A DNA stretch of 64,000 nt from an uncultured Ilyobacter sp. (GCF_963663625.1 NZ_OY760438.1:496001-560000), one strand, 5' to 3'. Positions 19,101 through 27,722 are shown, counted from the stretch's first letter. Program-made: numbers and translations. Notes: generated by a model not told the origin, from the letters alone.

Positions 19101-19143
19101 CGCTGTTCCAGGGGAGAGGGGGAGTAAAATTGAAATGGTATAG
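16126..19143 (+). CDS. sbcC: Exonuclease subunit SbcC (Rad50-like ATPase)
   Basis: 1005 residues, starting at TTG immediately after the sbcD stop, with GGAGGTGG inside the end of sbcD. SMC-type ATPase: Walker A GETGSGKST at residues 35-43; two long lysine/glutamate-rich coiled coils; a zinc hook C497-P-V-C500 between them; the ABC signature STLSGGETFLVSLSLA and Walker B FFLDEGFGTLD near the C-terminus. It drives the SbcD nuclease and tethers DNA ends. Confidence 0.95.
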   Translation: MRPIRLEIEGLQSFREKQIIDFETLTEHGLFGIFGETGSGKSTILDALTLALYGNVVRIKDTQEDKLIDLLNIGSEKMMVVYEFFIGEDRYLVERVFPKKKNKKELGQSKASFVVNGQIIADKVNEVNSCIGEIIGLSMDDFTRSVVLPQGKFSEFLKLTGKEKRDMLERVFGLEEYGKKLMKKLSEEKGEKEREVAALNNIILGKGDVTPEELQGKKEEFKKLRSRKEALVEKLEVFMKEYSEKEEIYKLLTEREDLSKEKTSLLSHKEEAEYNEEKIKKGEKSAQVRDFFSKLSKCEEDIKRCQDSLQNLEKEISDKENELKNLSDAVTNLENTEMDLIEEDRGILLDPDKYEAVNNGVHKGKVLLELNSELDQLTDKISGEENRLKLLEKEEKENETNLRKVDDELEALGNEDISLLEKLGNQIVVLTGERKEVELLDGDLKFLEKKLSESKERKSALEKALLLKEEELKKAREAKEGQMAWEIAKDLKDGEPCPVCGSKDHPHVAKTAEVSAEDKHIEGIEAEKKAIEQDLYRIDLAKISSELEDKKSQLNGRNLSDIDAEIERMKKKSEEIKIKNSEIKKQKDELTELKNKFSTEKSLLAEKNKNSQNLIKNLKDSDEDKMRKKNFIKAELDKTVPEYMSDEFWMEALNESLIEMKAMERDQLRIKKELADLRSEISIKGKLEKKLKEELHVIESRSSGIKGALREKKSQADLYRVESEEKMEIFGFVSKNEVEESFLENNEMETLKEWIKEYQDKCERNRISLNNLDKKIGGRIITKSQWEGLQNGKIELENQKKDLDGKIVLLEKSIGDMEKLLEEVGNLKKELGSKKKQFDLLEDLSKLFQGNAFVEYLAVTRLRSIVANAARRLTRITNGKYSLAIDESANFLVVDNFNGGERRRSSTLSGGETFLVSLSLALALSNQIQLKGRSQLEFFFLDEGFGTLDSSLLDRVITSLETLKNQEKLKVGIITHVEDIKERVPRKLEVYAAVPGERGSKIEMV

Positions 19144-19265
19144 GGGGATGTCTCTGTAACACTTCATAAAAATCTGAATACATGATAGAATAAGGAGATT
19201 GAATATATTTTATAGATTTGTTTCTTTGGGGAAACTTTCATATATAAAGTTTGGAGATGATACAG

Positions 19266-20432
19266 ATGGATAAGTTAAAAAAACTATTGGAGAAGATAAC
19301 TTCGCAAGGGTCGATGATATCGTCAACGCTTAGTAATAAAAAAAAGGGTGGAGATGCTGCCTTCAACAAGGTCACTGTGAAACCCTTTATTGCAAAAGAA
19401 AAACAAAAATATCAGTTTTCTTATATTTTTGATAAAAATACCACTCATAAAAACATGGAGCCTGAAGAGGCTGTAGATGAGATTTTAGGACTTCTTGAAA
19501 ATTATTTTAAGCAGGGAGTTATCTTTGCTGTAGATGGAGATTATCAGCTGTTGGTAAACAAGAAAAATGAGGTTAAAATTATAAAAAATAAATCCACAAA
19601 GACTCAAGAGAAAGATCTAACACATAATAGAAAAAAGAATTATGTGATAGAGGAGGGTAAACATTGTGATTTTCTATATAAATTAGGAGTTATGGATGCC
19701 GAGGGTAAAGTTTATAAGAACAAATATGACAAATTTAGACAGATAAATAAATATCTAGAGATCATTGAGGACTCCATAAAAAATCTAGATATGAAAAAAA
19801 AGCTAAAAATAGTCGACTTTGGATCGGGAAAGGCCTACCTAACTTTTGCACTTTACTGGTATCTCAGAGAGAAGATGGGTATAGAGGTTGAGATAATAGG
19901 ACTTGATCTAAAGGTAGATGTTATAAATTATTGCAATGAGGTCTCAGAAGAATTAGGTTATAAAAACCTTAGCTTTAAAATAGGGGATATAAAAGGTTTT
20001 AAAGACTATACCAACATTGATATAGTAATAACTCTACATGCTTGTGACATTGCTACAGATGATGCCATCATAAAGGCTGTAAATTGGAATACAAAACTTA
20101 TTTTGTTAGTGCCTTGCTGTCAACATGAACTCTTTAGACAGGTTAGTAATGAAAAAATGTCCCCTATACTGAAACACGGTATCCTCAAAGAGAGGCTGTC
20201 CTCAATAATAACTGATTCAATCAGGGGGAATATATTGGAAATATTGGGATATTCTGTTGAGATTTTTGAATTTATAGATACTGAGCATACTCCAAAAAAT
20301 CTAGTTATAAGGGCTGTAAACAATAATTTACCTAGTAAGAAAGCAAAGTCCGAGTATTATGAATTTAAAAAGATTTGGAATATAGATCCTTACTTAGAAA
20401 AATCTTTAAAAAGTAAAATTGATCTGATTTAA
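19266..20432 (+). CDS. Class I SAM-dependent methyltransferase
   Basis: About 388 residues from ATG 19266, with GGAG nine bases upstream; TTG 19251 and ATG 19257 are possible but lack a proper site. The N-terminal 170 residues match no domain I know. The second half is a Rossmann methyltransferase: motif I KIVDFGSGKAYLTFAL, IGLDLKV at the end of strand 2, then DIVITLHACDIATD and LVPCCQHEL. The cysteine-bearing LHACD and PCCQHE segments are typical of a conserved family of uncharacterised methyltransferases. Substrate unknown. It stands alone after sbcCD. Confidence 0.75.
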   Translation: MDKLKKLLEKITSQGSMISSTLSNKKKGGDAAFNKVTVKPFIAKEKQKYQFSYIFDKNTTHKNMEPEEAVDEILGLLENYFKQGVIFAVDGDYQLLVNKKNEVKIIKNKSTKTQEKDLTHNRKKNYVIEEGKHCDFLYKLGVMDAEGKVYKNKYDKFRQINKYLEIIEDSIKNLDMKKKLKIVDFGSGKAYLTFALYWYLREKMGIEVEIIGLDLKVDVINYCNEVSEELGYKNLSFKIGDIKGFKDYTNIDIVITLHACDIATDDAIIKAVNWNTKLILLVPCCQHELFRQVSNEKMSPILKHGILKERLSSIITDSIRGNILEILGYSVEIFEFIDTEHTPKNLVIRAVNNNLPSKKAKSEYYEFKKIWNIDPYLEKSLKSKIDLI

Positions 20433-20614
20433 AAAGGATTCTTTATTCTAAGTTGAGTCTATCCTAAAAATTTTGTAGATTTTTTGTATAAAAAAATTGT
20501 AGAAACTTATCACATGAAGACAAAAATAGAAAAGAGTTAGTTAGAGAGCTGCTTAAATTGAATCCTATCAAAGATGTTATACTACCTATTTAATTTGTTA
20601 CTTTGTCTGCATCC

Positions 20615-20995
20615 TCTACCTTTTTAGGACAGATCTGTATCGACGTATTTGGTAGTGGATGTAAAACATTCAGAATAGCTCATCTGTCTACAGTAGATGA
20701 TATAGGAATTGAGTTATTTGAATTTCCTAAAAATATTAATCCCAGGCAGTGTTCAAGCCCTTTGAAACAGGAATATTTCATTTTTCTGTAAAAGATCCAG
20801 ATGTCGAAGGTCTAGCTGCCAAGATAGTAGAGGCTGGCGGAAAAATAAAATATGCCAATCAGAGAGTACTACCCAGGGGATAAGCCTTATAGAATGGTTT
20901 ATATGGAAGATCCATTTGGAAACATAATAGAGATTTACTCTCACTCATATGAACTCCATTACGGAGCCGGAGCTTACAAGCACAAAATAAAATAA
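20615..20995 (+). pseudogene. VOC (glyoxalase/bleomycin-resistance fold) protein, frameshifted
   Basis: Three frame segments together read as a typical VOC protein: LGQICIDVFGSGCKTFRIAH with IGIELFEFPKN in the first frame; FETGIFHFSVKDPDVEGLAA in the second; then EYYPGDKPYRMVYMEDPFGN with IIEIYSHSYELHYGAGAY in another, ending at 20995. At least two frameshifts (near 20740 and 20855) and a missing N-terminus show the gene is dead. The rest of 20433-20614 holds nothing I recognise. Confidence 0.8.
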
Positions 20996-21150
20996 AAAAT
21001 TTAGGATACAAGCAATGATAAATAAAAAAGCCTGCCGTATGGGGGAGTGTGAAGTTTTCTCTGTAAATGGATAAATAGCTTCCCATAATAATCTAAATTT
21101 AACAGGATTTTCATGAATTCTGTACATTAACAGCATAATACTTAAATTTT

Positions 21151-21200
21151 AGCATGTCAAGAAAACCCTCTGATTTGGGCAGTCTCTGACATGCTTTTTT
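21151..21200 (+). terminator. Terminator-like hairpin after the VOC pseudogene
   Basis: AGCATGTCA (21151-21159) pairs with TGACATGCT (21187-21195), followed by TTTTTT. The loop is about 27 nt. The T-run is on the plus side, so it suits plus-strand transcription, and it abuts the end of the IS256 transposase remnant. Confidence 0.6.
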
Positions 21201-22419
21201 AATCTGGAAGCCTTCCTTCGTACATAATTGAAAGCTCTCCATAGACCTTACCCCAGTCTCTCAAGGGAGTCTTCCATTTCTTAGTTGCTTGTTTTGTAAC
21301 TAAATACAAAGCTTTTAGCAGCGCTTGATTCGATGGAAATACACTCCTTTGAGCATTCAGGCGCTTGTATGTGCTATTAAGACTCTCGATAGCGATACCT
21401 TCCTGACATCTGGAGAGAACTTGTAAATGGGAGTTAGAACGTCCAAATTCGTTTCCAAGCTCTTCATGTAATTAGGGTATCTTTCCCCTGCCATTTGGTC
21501 TTAACCTCTTGTAGACGTTCATATCCTACTTCTTATGTAGGTGCTGTGTATATTGATTTTAAGTCACTGGAGAAGCTTTTTTTCTCTTTATGAGATACAT
21601 ACCTCAGTGTATTTCTTACTTGGTGGACAATACATCTTTGGTACTCTGTATCAGGAAAGGCTATCTGGATACTTTCTTTAATCCCTGTTAAGCCATCAGC
21701 GCACATAATCAGAATGTCTTTAACACCAGGATTCTTAAGCTCATTAAGTACACTAAGCCAGTATTTACTGCTTTCATTTTCTCCAACATATAGGCCTAAA
21801 ATTTCTTTTTTACCATCTTTACGAATTCCAAGAATAACATAAGCAGCAAGCTTTTTAATCACTTTTTCATGTCTTACAGAGAAGTGAACCGCATCAATAA
21901 AGACAATGGGATAGACGTCATCCAGAGGTCTATTTTGCCATTCCATAATCTCAGGTAAGATCTTGTTCGTTATGTTGGAAACAAAACTTTCGCTCATTTC
22001 AAAACCATATATTTCATCAATTTGGTCTGAAATCTGTCTAGTCGTAGCTCTCTGGCATACATAGAGATAATTTGATTTTCAATATGCGATATGTCATTTT
22101 GTCGCTTTGGAACAACTAAAGGTTCAAATGAACTCTCGCGATCCTGTGGAACAGAAAGTTCAATTTCCCCTTGATGGCTCCTAATTTTCTTAGTTTTGTG
22201 CCCATTTCTAGAATTAGTAGAGTCGCTAATCTGCCCTTTTTCATAACCAAGGTGTTTATCCATTTCAGCCTCAAGCATTTTCTTGATTTCATCACCAAGC
22301 AAGTCTTTTAAAGCGTCCTGCAGGTCATCAGCGGACTTGATGCCGTAATTTTCAAAAAGGATATTGAGGGCCATTTCTCTAATAAAAAGCCTTTTATAAG
22401 ATAATATATTTATTACCAC
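21199..22419 (-). pseudogene. IS256-family transposase, multiply frameshifted
   Basis: Minus-strand remnant covering almost a whole transposase. The N-terminal 140 residues (with KDLLGDEIKKMLEAEMDKHLG and a TNSRNGHKTKKIRS segment) run from 22419; a frameshift near 22060 moves to a 154-residue central segment with VYPIVFIDAVHFSVR and IMCADGLTGIKESI, which hold catalytic Asp residues of the DDE triad; another frameshift near 21530 leads to the C-terminus ending ELSIMYEGRLPD with stop at 21199. At least two frameshifts make it inactive. I could not define terminal inverted repeats. It separates the VOC pseudogene from the cupin gene. Confidence 0.88.
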
Positions 22420-22443
22420 AGGAAGCTAATTATTGAAATCTAT

Positions 22444-22794
22444 TTACAGACTTTTTTTGCACACTCCCACATATTTTACTGGAACTTTTGGCCCTGGAGC
22501 TTTTATTACTATAAGTTCTAAGGTTTCATCATGTTCATTTCTAACATTCATCTTCACGTTAAAAGGGATTTCCAACAGTGTTCCTGCCTCATATATTTTT
22601 GTATCCTGATCTCCTAAAGTTATCGATAATTTTCCTCTGACAACATTCATATGTACGACTGCATTCGAATAGTGCAGTGGTAATCCTTTATCTTTAGTAA
22701 ATACCATATGTATATAATGTAAATTATCTTCTAGAATCAACTTTTCTACGACAGTCTTGTCTTCCTGCGACATTTTAAATACTTTTTCTATCAT
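22444..22794 (-). CDS. Small cupin-domain protein
   Basis: About 116 residues from ATG 22794, with GGTGGAGGG directly upstream; the longer GTG start at 22806 overlaps that site. A single-domain cupin beta-barrel: LHYSNAVVHMNVVRGKLSITLGDQ corresponds to motif 1 with little of its metal-binding set (only the H of LHYS and possibly H of VVHM), and AGTLLEIPFNVKMNVRNEHDET to motif 2. No enzymatic function can be assigned. It is the last gene before the IS256 remnant and lies next to the oxygen/NO-stress cluster; a sensor or small-molecule-binding role would be a guess. Confidence 0.7.
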   Translation of the reverse strand: MIEKVFKMSQEDKTVVEKLILEDNLHYIHMVFTKDKGLPLHYSNAVVHMNVVRGKLSITLGDQDTKIYEAGTLLEIPFNVKMNVRNEHDETLELIVIKAPGPKVPVKYVGVCKKSL

Positions 22795-23096
22795 TTTTCC
22801 CTCCACCTTTCTTACAAATATTTTCTTAAAAGTAACCTCTTACAAAACCTCTATCTCTTGTCTTTATTTCAATTACGTTCTGCATCTGTACTGTTTTTTT
22901 ATGTTTCTGTTCAGCTACATAAAGCATAACTTATTTAACATCTTTAGAATTTAAAACCTTTTTACAATTGATTATTCTAATTTTTTTTTAAGATCTCTTC
23001 AGTTGTCGATAAAAAGCTCGTATTAGAGTTCTTATTTGCCTTAATAAAAAAACCAGAAGACTTTAAAATAAGTAGTGAATTTTTTTGAAAAATGGC

Positions 23097-24291
23097 TTAA
23101 AGTTTTTCTGCAAAATCTCTTCCAAATGCCATACATTCTTCCCTGGTAGCACTATTTAAATTCCACTTTACTTTCAGTCCCTCGTTAACAAGTGTCATTT
23201 TTGTCTTGAAAAGTTCTTCATTAAGTACAGCAAGTGATTTACCATTCCATCCATAGCTTCCAAAAGCGGCCACTTTTTTATCCTGGAAATTTACTCCTTT
23301 TACACCTTCTATTAAGGCAGCCATAGATGGAAGAATACCATTATTTATAGTTGAAGATCCAAATAGTATTGCAGATGCTCTGAACATATCGGTAACTATG
23401 TCATTTTCACTGTTCTTTGCTGAGTTGCTGAGGATGATCTCATATTCTGGTTTTACTTCTCTTATCCCGTCAGCTATAGATTCTGCCATCTTCTTTGTAC
23501 TTTCCCACATGGTATCGTAGGCTATTACAACGAGCTCTTCTTTATAACTTCTACACCATTTAGAGTATTTTTCAACAATTTGCATAGGGTTATCTCTCCA
23601 TATCACACCGTGAGACGGGCATATTACATCTATGGGAAGACCAAGGGATATAACCTCTTCTAATTTTCTCTCAAGGATCTTGCTGAATGAAGTAAGTATG
23701 CATGCGTAATATTTTAGGCATTCGTATTCCAATGTATTCTGGTCTACCATGTCATTGAATAATCCGTTGGCACCATAGTGCTGTCCAAAGGCATCGTTAC
23801 TAAAGAGAATATTTTCCCCATTTAAATATGACATCATACTGTCGGGCCAGTGAAGCATCTTCATCTCCACAAAAGTGATCTCATTTTTACCAAGACTGAG
23901 TTTATCACCGGTTTTTACAATGTTAAAATTATAACTTTTGCCGTAATAAGCTTCTATAATCTCTTTGCCCATCTGGGTACAGTATAAAGGTGTATCAGGA
24001 ATCTCCTTTATGAGTTGCACAAGTGCCCCGCTATGGTCAGGTTCATTATGATTCATGATTATATAATCTATCTTATTTAAGGTCTATTTCTTCTTTCAGA
24101 AGCTCCAGCCACTGCTCACCAAAAGCATGAATTACTGTATCTACAAGTGCTATCTTCTCATCTCTTATTAAATAAGAGTTATATGTAGTACCGCTCGGAA
24201 TAGAGAGTTCTTCCCCGTGAAATTTTTTCATATCCTGGTCGACAACACCAATCCATTTAACACTATCACTGACAGAAACAAATTTTTTCAT
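23097..24291 (-). pseudogene. fprA: Flavodiiron protein (A-type flavoprotein) with a single-base frameshift
   Basis: Two adjacent frames make one flavodiiron protein, which reduces O2 or NO using electrons from rubredoxin. The first 72 residues (24291 to about 24073) end in frame at a TAA; dropping one T from the run at 24076-24078 restores ...EIDLNKIDYIIMNHNEPDHSG and the remaining 330 residues. The diiron ligands are present: H-N-E-P-D-H, LHWPD, NDAFGQH and CPSHGVIW, followed by a flavodoxin domain (VIAYDTMWESTKKMAESIADG) ending at 23097. AGGAGATC precedes ATG 24291. The lesion is either a very recent mutation or a sequencing error. Confidence 0.88.
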
Positions 24292-24382
24292 AGTTGATCT
24301 CCTTTTTGTAATATATTAAGCTTCAATAAATAATCGATCCAACACCTATTTTAAACCTAACCTTAAAAGATATCAGGAACTT

Positions 24383-24396
24383 ATGTTACTTAACAT
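24383..24396. promoter_or_regulatory. Candidate operator dyad upstream of the flavodiiron gene
   Basis: ATGTTA-CT-TAACAT is a perfect 6+6 dyad about 90 bp upstream of the flavodiiron start, within the putative promoter region. Its size fits a dimeric CRP/FNR-type regulator, but I cannot name one. Confidence 0.35.
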
Positions 24397-24421
24397 GGCA
24401 TAAATTAAGTTTCTCTTTAAA

Positions 24422-24466
24422 AAAACCTGCAAACAAAACAATTTAAGATGTTTGTTTGCAGGTTTT
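24422..24466. terminator. Strong hairpin terminator after rubredoxin
   Basis: Perfect 16-bp stem: AAAACCTGCAAACAAA (24422-24437) with TTTGTTTGCAGGTTTT (24451-24466). It ends the minus-strand ferredoxin-hcp-rubredoxin transcript before the separately transcribed flavodiiron gene. Confidence 0.85.
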
Positions 24467-24511
24467 CTATTTTTATTTTGTAAAAAATTATTAAACATTA
24501 GCTTTTTTTAT

Positions 24512-24673
24512 CTATTCAACTTTTTCAAAATCTTCTTTTGGTGCACCGCATAAGGGACAAACCCAATTTTCTGGCAAATCTTCAAATTTTACACCTGGCT
24601 TTATATCACCAGCTTCATCACCAACTGCAGGGTCATAAATATAGCCGCAAGGTATACATCTCCATTTTTCCAT
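24512..24673 (-). CDS. rub: Rubredoxin
   Basis: A 53-residue electron carrier. ATG 24673 is chosen because GGAGGA lies six bases upstream; an ATG two codons earlier is too close to it. The iron-binding cysteine pairs are C6-x-x-C9-G ([10 protein letters not shown]) and C39-x-x-C42-G ([10 protein letters not shown]), with the usual aromatic core. It lies 43 bp after hcp on the same strand and just upstream of the flavodiiron gene, whose normal electron donor is rubredoxin. Confidence 0.95.
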   Translation of the reverse strand: MEKWRCIPCGYIYDPAVGDEAGDIKPGVKFEDLPENWVCPLCGAPKEDFEKVE

Positions 24674-24716
24674 TTTCATTCCTCCTATTTTTTCTAGAAT
24701 TTTTTATTCAAATAAA

Positions 24717-26423
24717 TTATTCTATTCCGAAAATTTTCATATCTTCTTCTACTGATGTTATTCCCGCAATTCCAAATTTATCAACTAGTACACTAGCCAC
24801 GTTGGGAGATAAAAATGCTGGAAGAGTAGGACCCAAATGAATATTTTTAACACCTAGATGAAGTAGGGCAAGCAATACTATAACTGCTTTTTGCTCATAC
24901 CACGCTATATTATATACTATAGGAAGATCATTTATATCATCTAATTCGAAAGCTTTCTGAAGTTCCATTGCAATAACAGCCAGAGAGTAGGAATCGTTAC
25001 ACTGTCCTGCGTCCAATACTCTAGGAATTCCGCCAATATCCCCTAAAGGTAGTTTGTTATATCTGTATTTAGCACATCCTGCAGTTAATATAACTGTATC
25101 TTTAGGAAGTTTTTCTGCAAACTCAGTATAGTACTTTCTATCCTGCATTCTCGCATCACAACCTGCCATAACAACAAATTTCTTTATAGCTCCTGATTTT
25201 ACTGCATCAATTACTTTATCAGCTAGAGCAAGTACTTGGTTATGTGCAAATCCACCTACAATTTCACCTGTTTCTATCTCTACAGGAGGCTGACACTTCT
25301 TAGCTAATTCAATTATAGGAGTAAAGTCTTTCTTACCGTCAGCTCCTTTTTCAATATGAGTACATCCACCCATTCCACACGCATTAGTAGTAAAAATTTT
25401 GTCCTTATATGTAAGAGCTCCACTTCTTGGAGGTACTATACAGTTACTTGTAAATATTATTGGACCGTTGAAGGTCTCAAACTCTTTTGTCTGATGCCAC
25501 CATGAACCACCGTAATTTCCTACAAAGTGATCATATTTTTTTAATGCAGGGTAGTAGTTAGCAGGAAGCATCTCTGAATGCGTATAAACATCTACTCCAG
25601 TACCTTTTGTCTGTTCTAGAAGCTGTTCCATGTCCTTAAGGTCATGGCCTGAAATTAGTATCCCAGGATTTTTACCAACCCCTATATTTACCTTTGTGAT
25701 TTCAGGATTTCCATAAGTTTCTGTATTTGCCTTGTCAAGAAGTGCCATGGCCTCGACACCGTATTTTCCAGTTTCTAGAGTCATAGCTATCAGTTCATCC
25801 ACTGTTATCTCTGGATCATCTGCTGCAAGAAGAGCCTTTTCCATGAACTTAACTATCTCTCTGTTTTTATATCCCAAGTGAAAAGCATGCTCAGTGTATG
25901 CTGCCATTCCCTTCAGTCCGTACGTTATCATCTCTTTTAACGATCTTTCATCTTCATTTGCTGTTCTCATTACACCAGATTTGTCAGCAAGTTCCCCGAA
26001 AAGTTTTTTCTCATCTGCATAATCAGAAGCAGAATCTAAAAGTCTACTGAACTTATCCTCTTCACATGAACACTCTCTTTTTCTTTTAAAAAGCTTCATA
26101 AGTCCTTTAGGATTCTTATCTTCACAGATTCCTTTGAGTTTGTCTCTGAGTTCTACACCTTTTATAATCTGTTTATGTAAAATATCATCATCAAAATTTG
26201 AGTTGGTTATCATCATGAAGAGTGAGTTGATTATGAAGTAATCCACATCTTCACCTATATCATCACTTTCTCTTAAAACTGAGCTATAAAGTGCAACACC
26301 TTTCACTGCATGAAGCAGAACATCCTGCAGCTTTGCTTCTTCAGGAGTCTTTCCACATACTCCTCTTATGGTACACCCTTTTCCTGACGCAGCTTCCTGG
26401 CACTGATAACAGAACATTGACAT
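24717..26423 (-). CDS. hcp: Hybrid cluster protein (hydroxylamine reductase)
   Basis: 568 residues. Hcp acts in nitrosative stress (NO reductase; hydroxylamine reductase in vitro) with a cubane and a hybrid Fe-S-O cluster. The N-terminal cubane cysteines are C5, C8, C17 and C23 ([13 protein letters not shown], then VCGK), the spacing of the class found in strict anaerobes. Hybrid-cluster ligands lie in [18 protein letters not shown] and [20 protein letters not shown] precedes the ATG. It follows a ferredoxin gene by 23 bp and precedes rubredoxin, so reductant supply and reductase are co-transcribed. Confidence 0.96.
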   Translation of the reverse strand: MSMFCYQCQEAASGKGCTIRGVCGKTPEEAKLQDVLLHAVKGVALYSSVLRESDDIGEDVDYFIINSLFMMITNSNFDDDILHKQIIKGVELRDKLKGICEDKNPKGLMKLFKRKRECSCEEDKFSRLLDSASDYADEKKLFGELADKSGVMRTANEDERSLKEMITYGLKGMAAYTEHAFHLGYKNREIVKFMEKALLAADDPEITVDELIAMTLETGKYGVEAMALLDKANTETYGNPEITKVNIGVGKNPGILISGHDLKDMEQLLEQTKGTGVDVYTHSEMLPANYYPALKKYDHFVGNYGGSWWHQTKEFETFNGPIIFTSNCIVPPRSGALTYKDKIFTTNACGMGGCTHIEKGADGKKDFTPIIELAKKCQPPVEIETGEIVGGFAHNQVLALADKVIDAVKSGAIKKFVVMAGCDARMQDRKYYTEFAEKLPKDTVILTAGCAKYRYNKLPLGDIGGIPRVLDAGQCNDSYSLAVIAMELQKAFELDDINDLPIVYNIAWYEQKAVIVLLALLHLGVKNIHLGPTLPAFLSPNVASVLVDKFGIAGITSVEEDMKIFGIE

Positions 26424-26446
26424 AATTTTTTACCTCCTCAAATTTT

Positions 26447-26626
26447 TTATTCAACTGGCGCAATACATTCAACAGGACAAACACCTGCACAAGCACCACA
26501 GTCAATACATGCAGCCTCTTCGATTCTTCTTTTTCCACCTTCTACCTCAGAAATACATTCTACCGGACATACCGGTTGACACGCACCACAAGCTATACAT
26601 TCATCTTCCTTGATTCTATAAGCCAT
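26447..26626 (-). CDS. 2[4Fe-4S] ferredoxin
   Basis: A 59-residue bacterial-type ferredoxin with two C-x-x-C-x-x-C-x3-C-P motifs: CIACGACQPVCP and CIDCGACAGVCP. Start ATG 26626 follows GGAGGGG. First gene of the ferredoxin-hcp-rubredoxin unit; likely electron donor to Hcp, as for the ferredoxin-like partner Hcr in other species (inference). Confidence 0.95.
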   Translation of the reverse strand: MAYRIKEDECIACGACQPVCPVECISEVEGGKRRIEEAACIDCGACAGVCPVECIAPVE

Positions 26627-26647
26627 ATTTCCCCTCCTTATTTATGT

Positions 26648-26677
26648 TTATAACCACTAATAATATTACCCTGTCAA
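26648..26677 (-). promoter_or_regulatory. Promoter of the ferredoxin-hcp-rubredoxin operon
   Basis: On the minus strand TTGACA (26677-26672), 18-nt spacer, TTATAA (26653-26648; TATAAA if shifted by one), about 20 bp before the ferredoxin start. Confidence 0.6.
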
Positions 26678-26725
26678 TCTATTTTTTCAAAATTAAAATA
26701 CTGTAAAATCAGCCTAGACTCATGA

Positions 26726-26917
26726 TTAAATAACACTGAAATCCTCTTTGGCTGAACCACAAAGAGGACATACCCAATCTGTCGGCAATTATTCAAAAGG
26801 AATATCATCGAGACCTTCTTCTACATCTAGCATATCTATAGTAGTAAGCATACTTCCGTTAGGTAGACCATCTCTGATATGAGTATCCATATTTTCATAA
26901 ACATATCCACTCTTTCA
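26726..26917 (-). pseudogene. Rubredoxin-like gene, decayed
   Basis: AGGAGGTTAAA precedes ATG 26917 (MKEW). The frame then shifts, reading YVYENMDTHIRDGLPNG and on to DVEEGLDDIPFE, an in-frame TAA, and LPTDWVCPLCGSAKEDFSVI to the stop at 26726. The C-terminal CPLCG half is a textbook rubredoxin end, while the first CxxC has been lost by deletion near the start. The TAA appears to come from a GAA codon by one change. A degraded second rubredoxin of the same cluster. Confidence 0.75.
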
Positions 26918-27101
26918 TTTTAACCTCCTAACTTTATTTTTTAATTGTCGTTCCAGTAATGTTATACTAAATTTAAGTTTAAATCCTTAAGTAAGTAGAG
27001 GATTTGGAAAGAACGTCAGAATCGAAGTCATGAACTCAGCTCGATATAGAAGGAAAATCAATCCATGGACTAAATTTTGAATGTTAAAGAACAATTGTAT
27101 A

Positions 27102-27130
27102 TTGACATAACTTCATTTTAATGATATACC
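27102..27130 (+). promoter_or_regulatory. Promoter of the cold-shock gene
   Basis: TTGACA (27102-27107), 17-nt spacer, TATACC (27125-27130), about 124 bp before the first csp ATG. The implied long AT-rich 5' leader (27137-27253) is typical of csp mRNAs, whose leader structure responds to cold (family knowledge). Confidence 0.6.
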
Positions 27131-27253
27131 GATCTCAGTAGTAAAGAATAAGCTTCATATCTGATTTTAGGCACCTCAGTTTAAATACTTTGTGATCGAT
27201 TAGTATGATTTGTACTCTATGCTATATAAAAGTATTTTACGGAGGTATTACAA

Positions 27254-27448
27254 ATGTCAAACGGAATAGTTAAATAGTTAAATAGTTAAATAGTTAAATA
27301 GTTAAATAGTTAAATAGTTAAATGGTTCAATGGAGAAAAAGGATTCGGATTTATCACTGCTGAGGACGGAGCAGATGTGTTCGTACACTTTTCTGAAATA
27401 AACAAGCCTGGTTTCAAGACTTTAGAAGAGGGAGAAAGAGTATCATAA
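27254..27448 (+). pseudogene. csp: Cold-shock protein copy 1, interrupted and truncated
   Basis: Begins MSNGIVK and then meets TAG in the octanucleotide array. After the array the reading frame returns to [20 protein letters not shown], the RNP1-bearing cold-shock core, and stops at an artificial TAA (27446) created by the duplication junction, about 20 residues short of the C-terminus. Cannot give a functional protein. Confidence 0.85.
27266..27321 (+). repeat. Octanucleotide array (ATAGTTAA)x7 in csp copy 1
   Basis: Seven perfect head-to-tail copies of ATAGTTAA directly after GGA codon 4. One unit is the native coding sequence (I-V-K codons); six are extra, 48 bp, preserving frame but adding TAG/TAA codons. 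The following native bases ATGGTTCA and ATGGAGAA are imperfect octamers of the same pattern, a natural seed for slippage. Confidence 0.95.
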
Positions 27449-27471
27449 AGTATTTTACGGAGGTATTACAA

Positions 27472-27720
27472 ATGTCAAACGGAATAGTTAAATAGTTAAA
27501 TAGTTAAATAGTTAAATAGTTAAATAGTTAAATAGTTAAATGGTTCAATGGAGAAAAAGGATTCGGATTTATCACTGCTGAGGACGGAGCAGATGTGTTC
27601 GTACACTTTTCTGAAATAAACAAGCCTGGTTTCAAGACTTTAGAAGAGGGAGAAAGAGTATCTTTCGAAATCACTAAAGGTCAAAAAGGACCGCAAGCTT
27701 CTAACGTAACAGCTGAATAA
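27472..27720 (+). pseudogene. csp: Cold-shock protein copy 2, interrupted by the octanucleotide array
   Basis: Without the 48 extra bases this would encode a complete 66-residue CspA-family RNA chaperone: [18 protein letters not shown], then DVFVHFSEI (RNP2) and a C-terminus [13 protein letters not shown]. As written, translation stops at TAG right after K7. No in-frame ATG, GTG or TTG with a ribosome binding site lies between the array and W8. Followed by a strong terminator. The 3' third, beyond the duplicated part, is intact. Confidence 0.88.
27484..27539 (+). repeat. Octanucleotide array (ATAGTTAA)x7 in csp copy 2
   Basis: Same unit, same copy number and same position relative to the start codon as in copy 1, indicating that the array expanded before the segment was duplicated, or that both are one assembly error. 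Confidence 0.95.
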
Positions 27721-27722
27721 TC

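Larger units (their letters stand above)
27229..27662 (+). repeat. Tandem duplication of the csp ribosome binding site and coding start
   Basis: Bases 27229-27444 are repeated identically at 27447-27662 (216 bp, period 218). Each copy includes the GGAGG site, the csp start codon, the octanucleotide array and two thirds of the coding region. The first copy is cut after codon GTA-TC and runs into the second copy's leader. No difference between copies is visible, so the duplication is very recent or an assembly artefact. Confidence 0.93.

Noticed and set aside
26936..27250. Second small gene upstream of csp
   Set aside because: No frame with start and ribosome binding site; the stretch is better explained as promoter and long csp leader.
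27266..27539. Short regularly repeated units resembling a CRISPR array
   Set aside because: The units are 8 bp, adjacent without spacers, and lie inside a csp reading frame; no cas genes are present.
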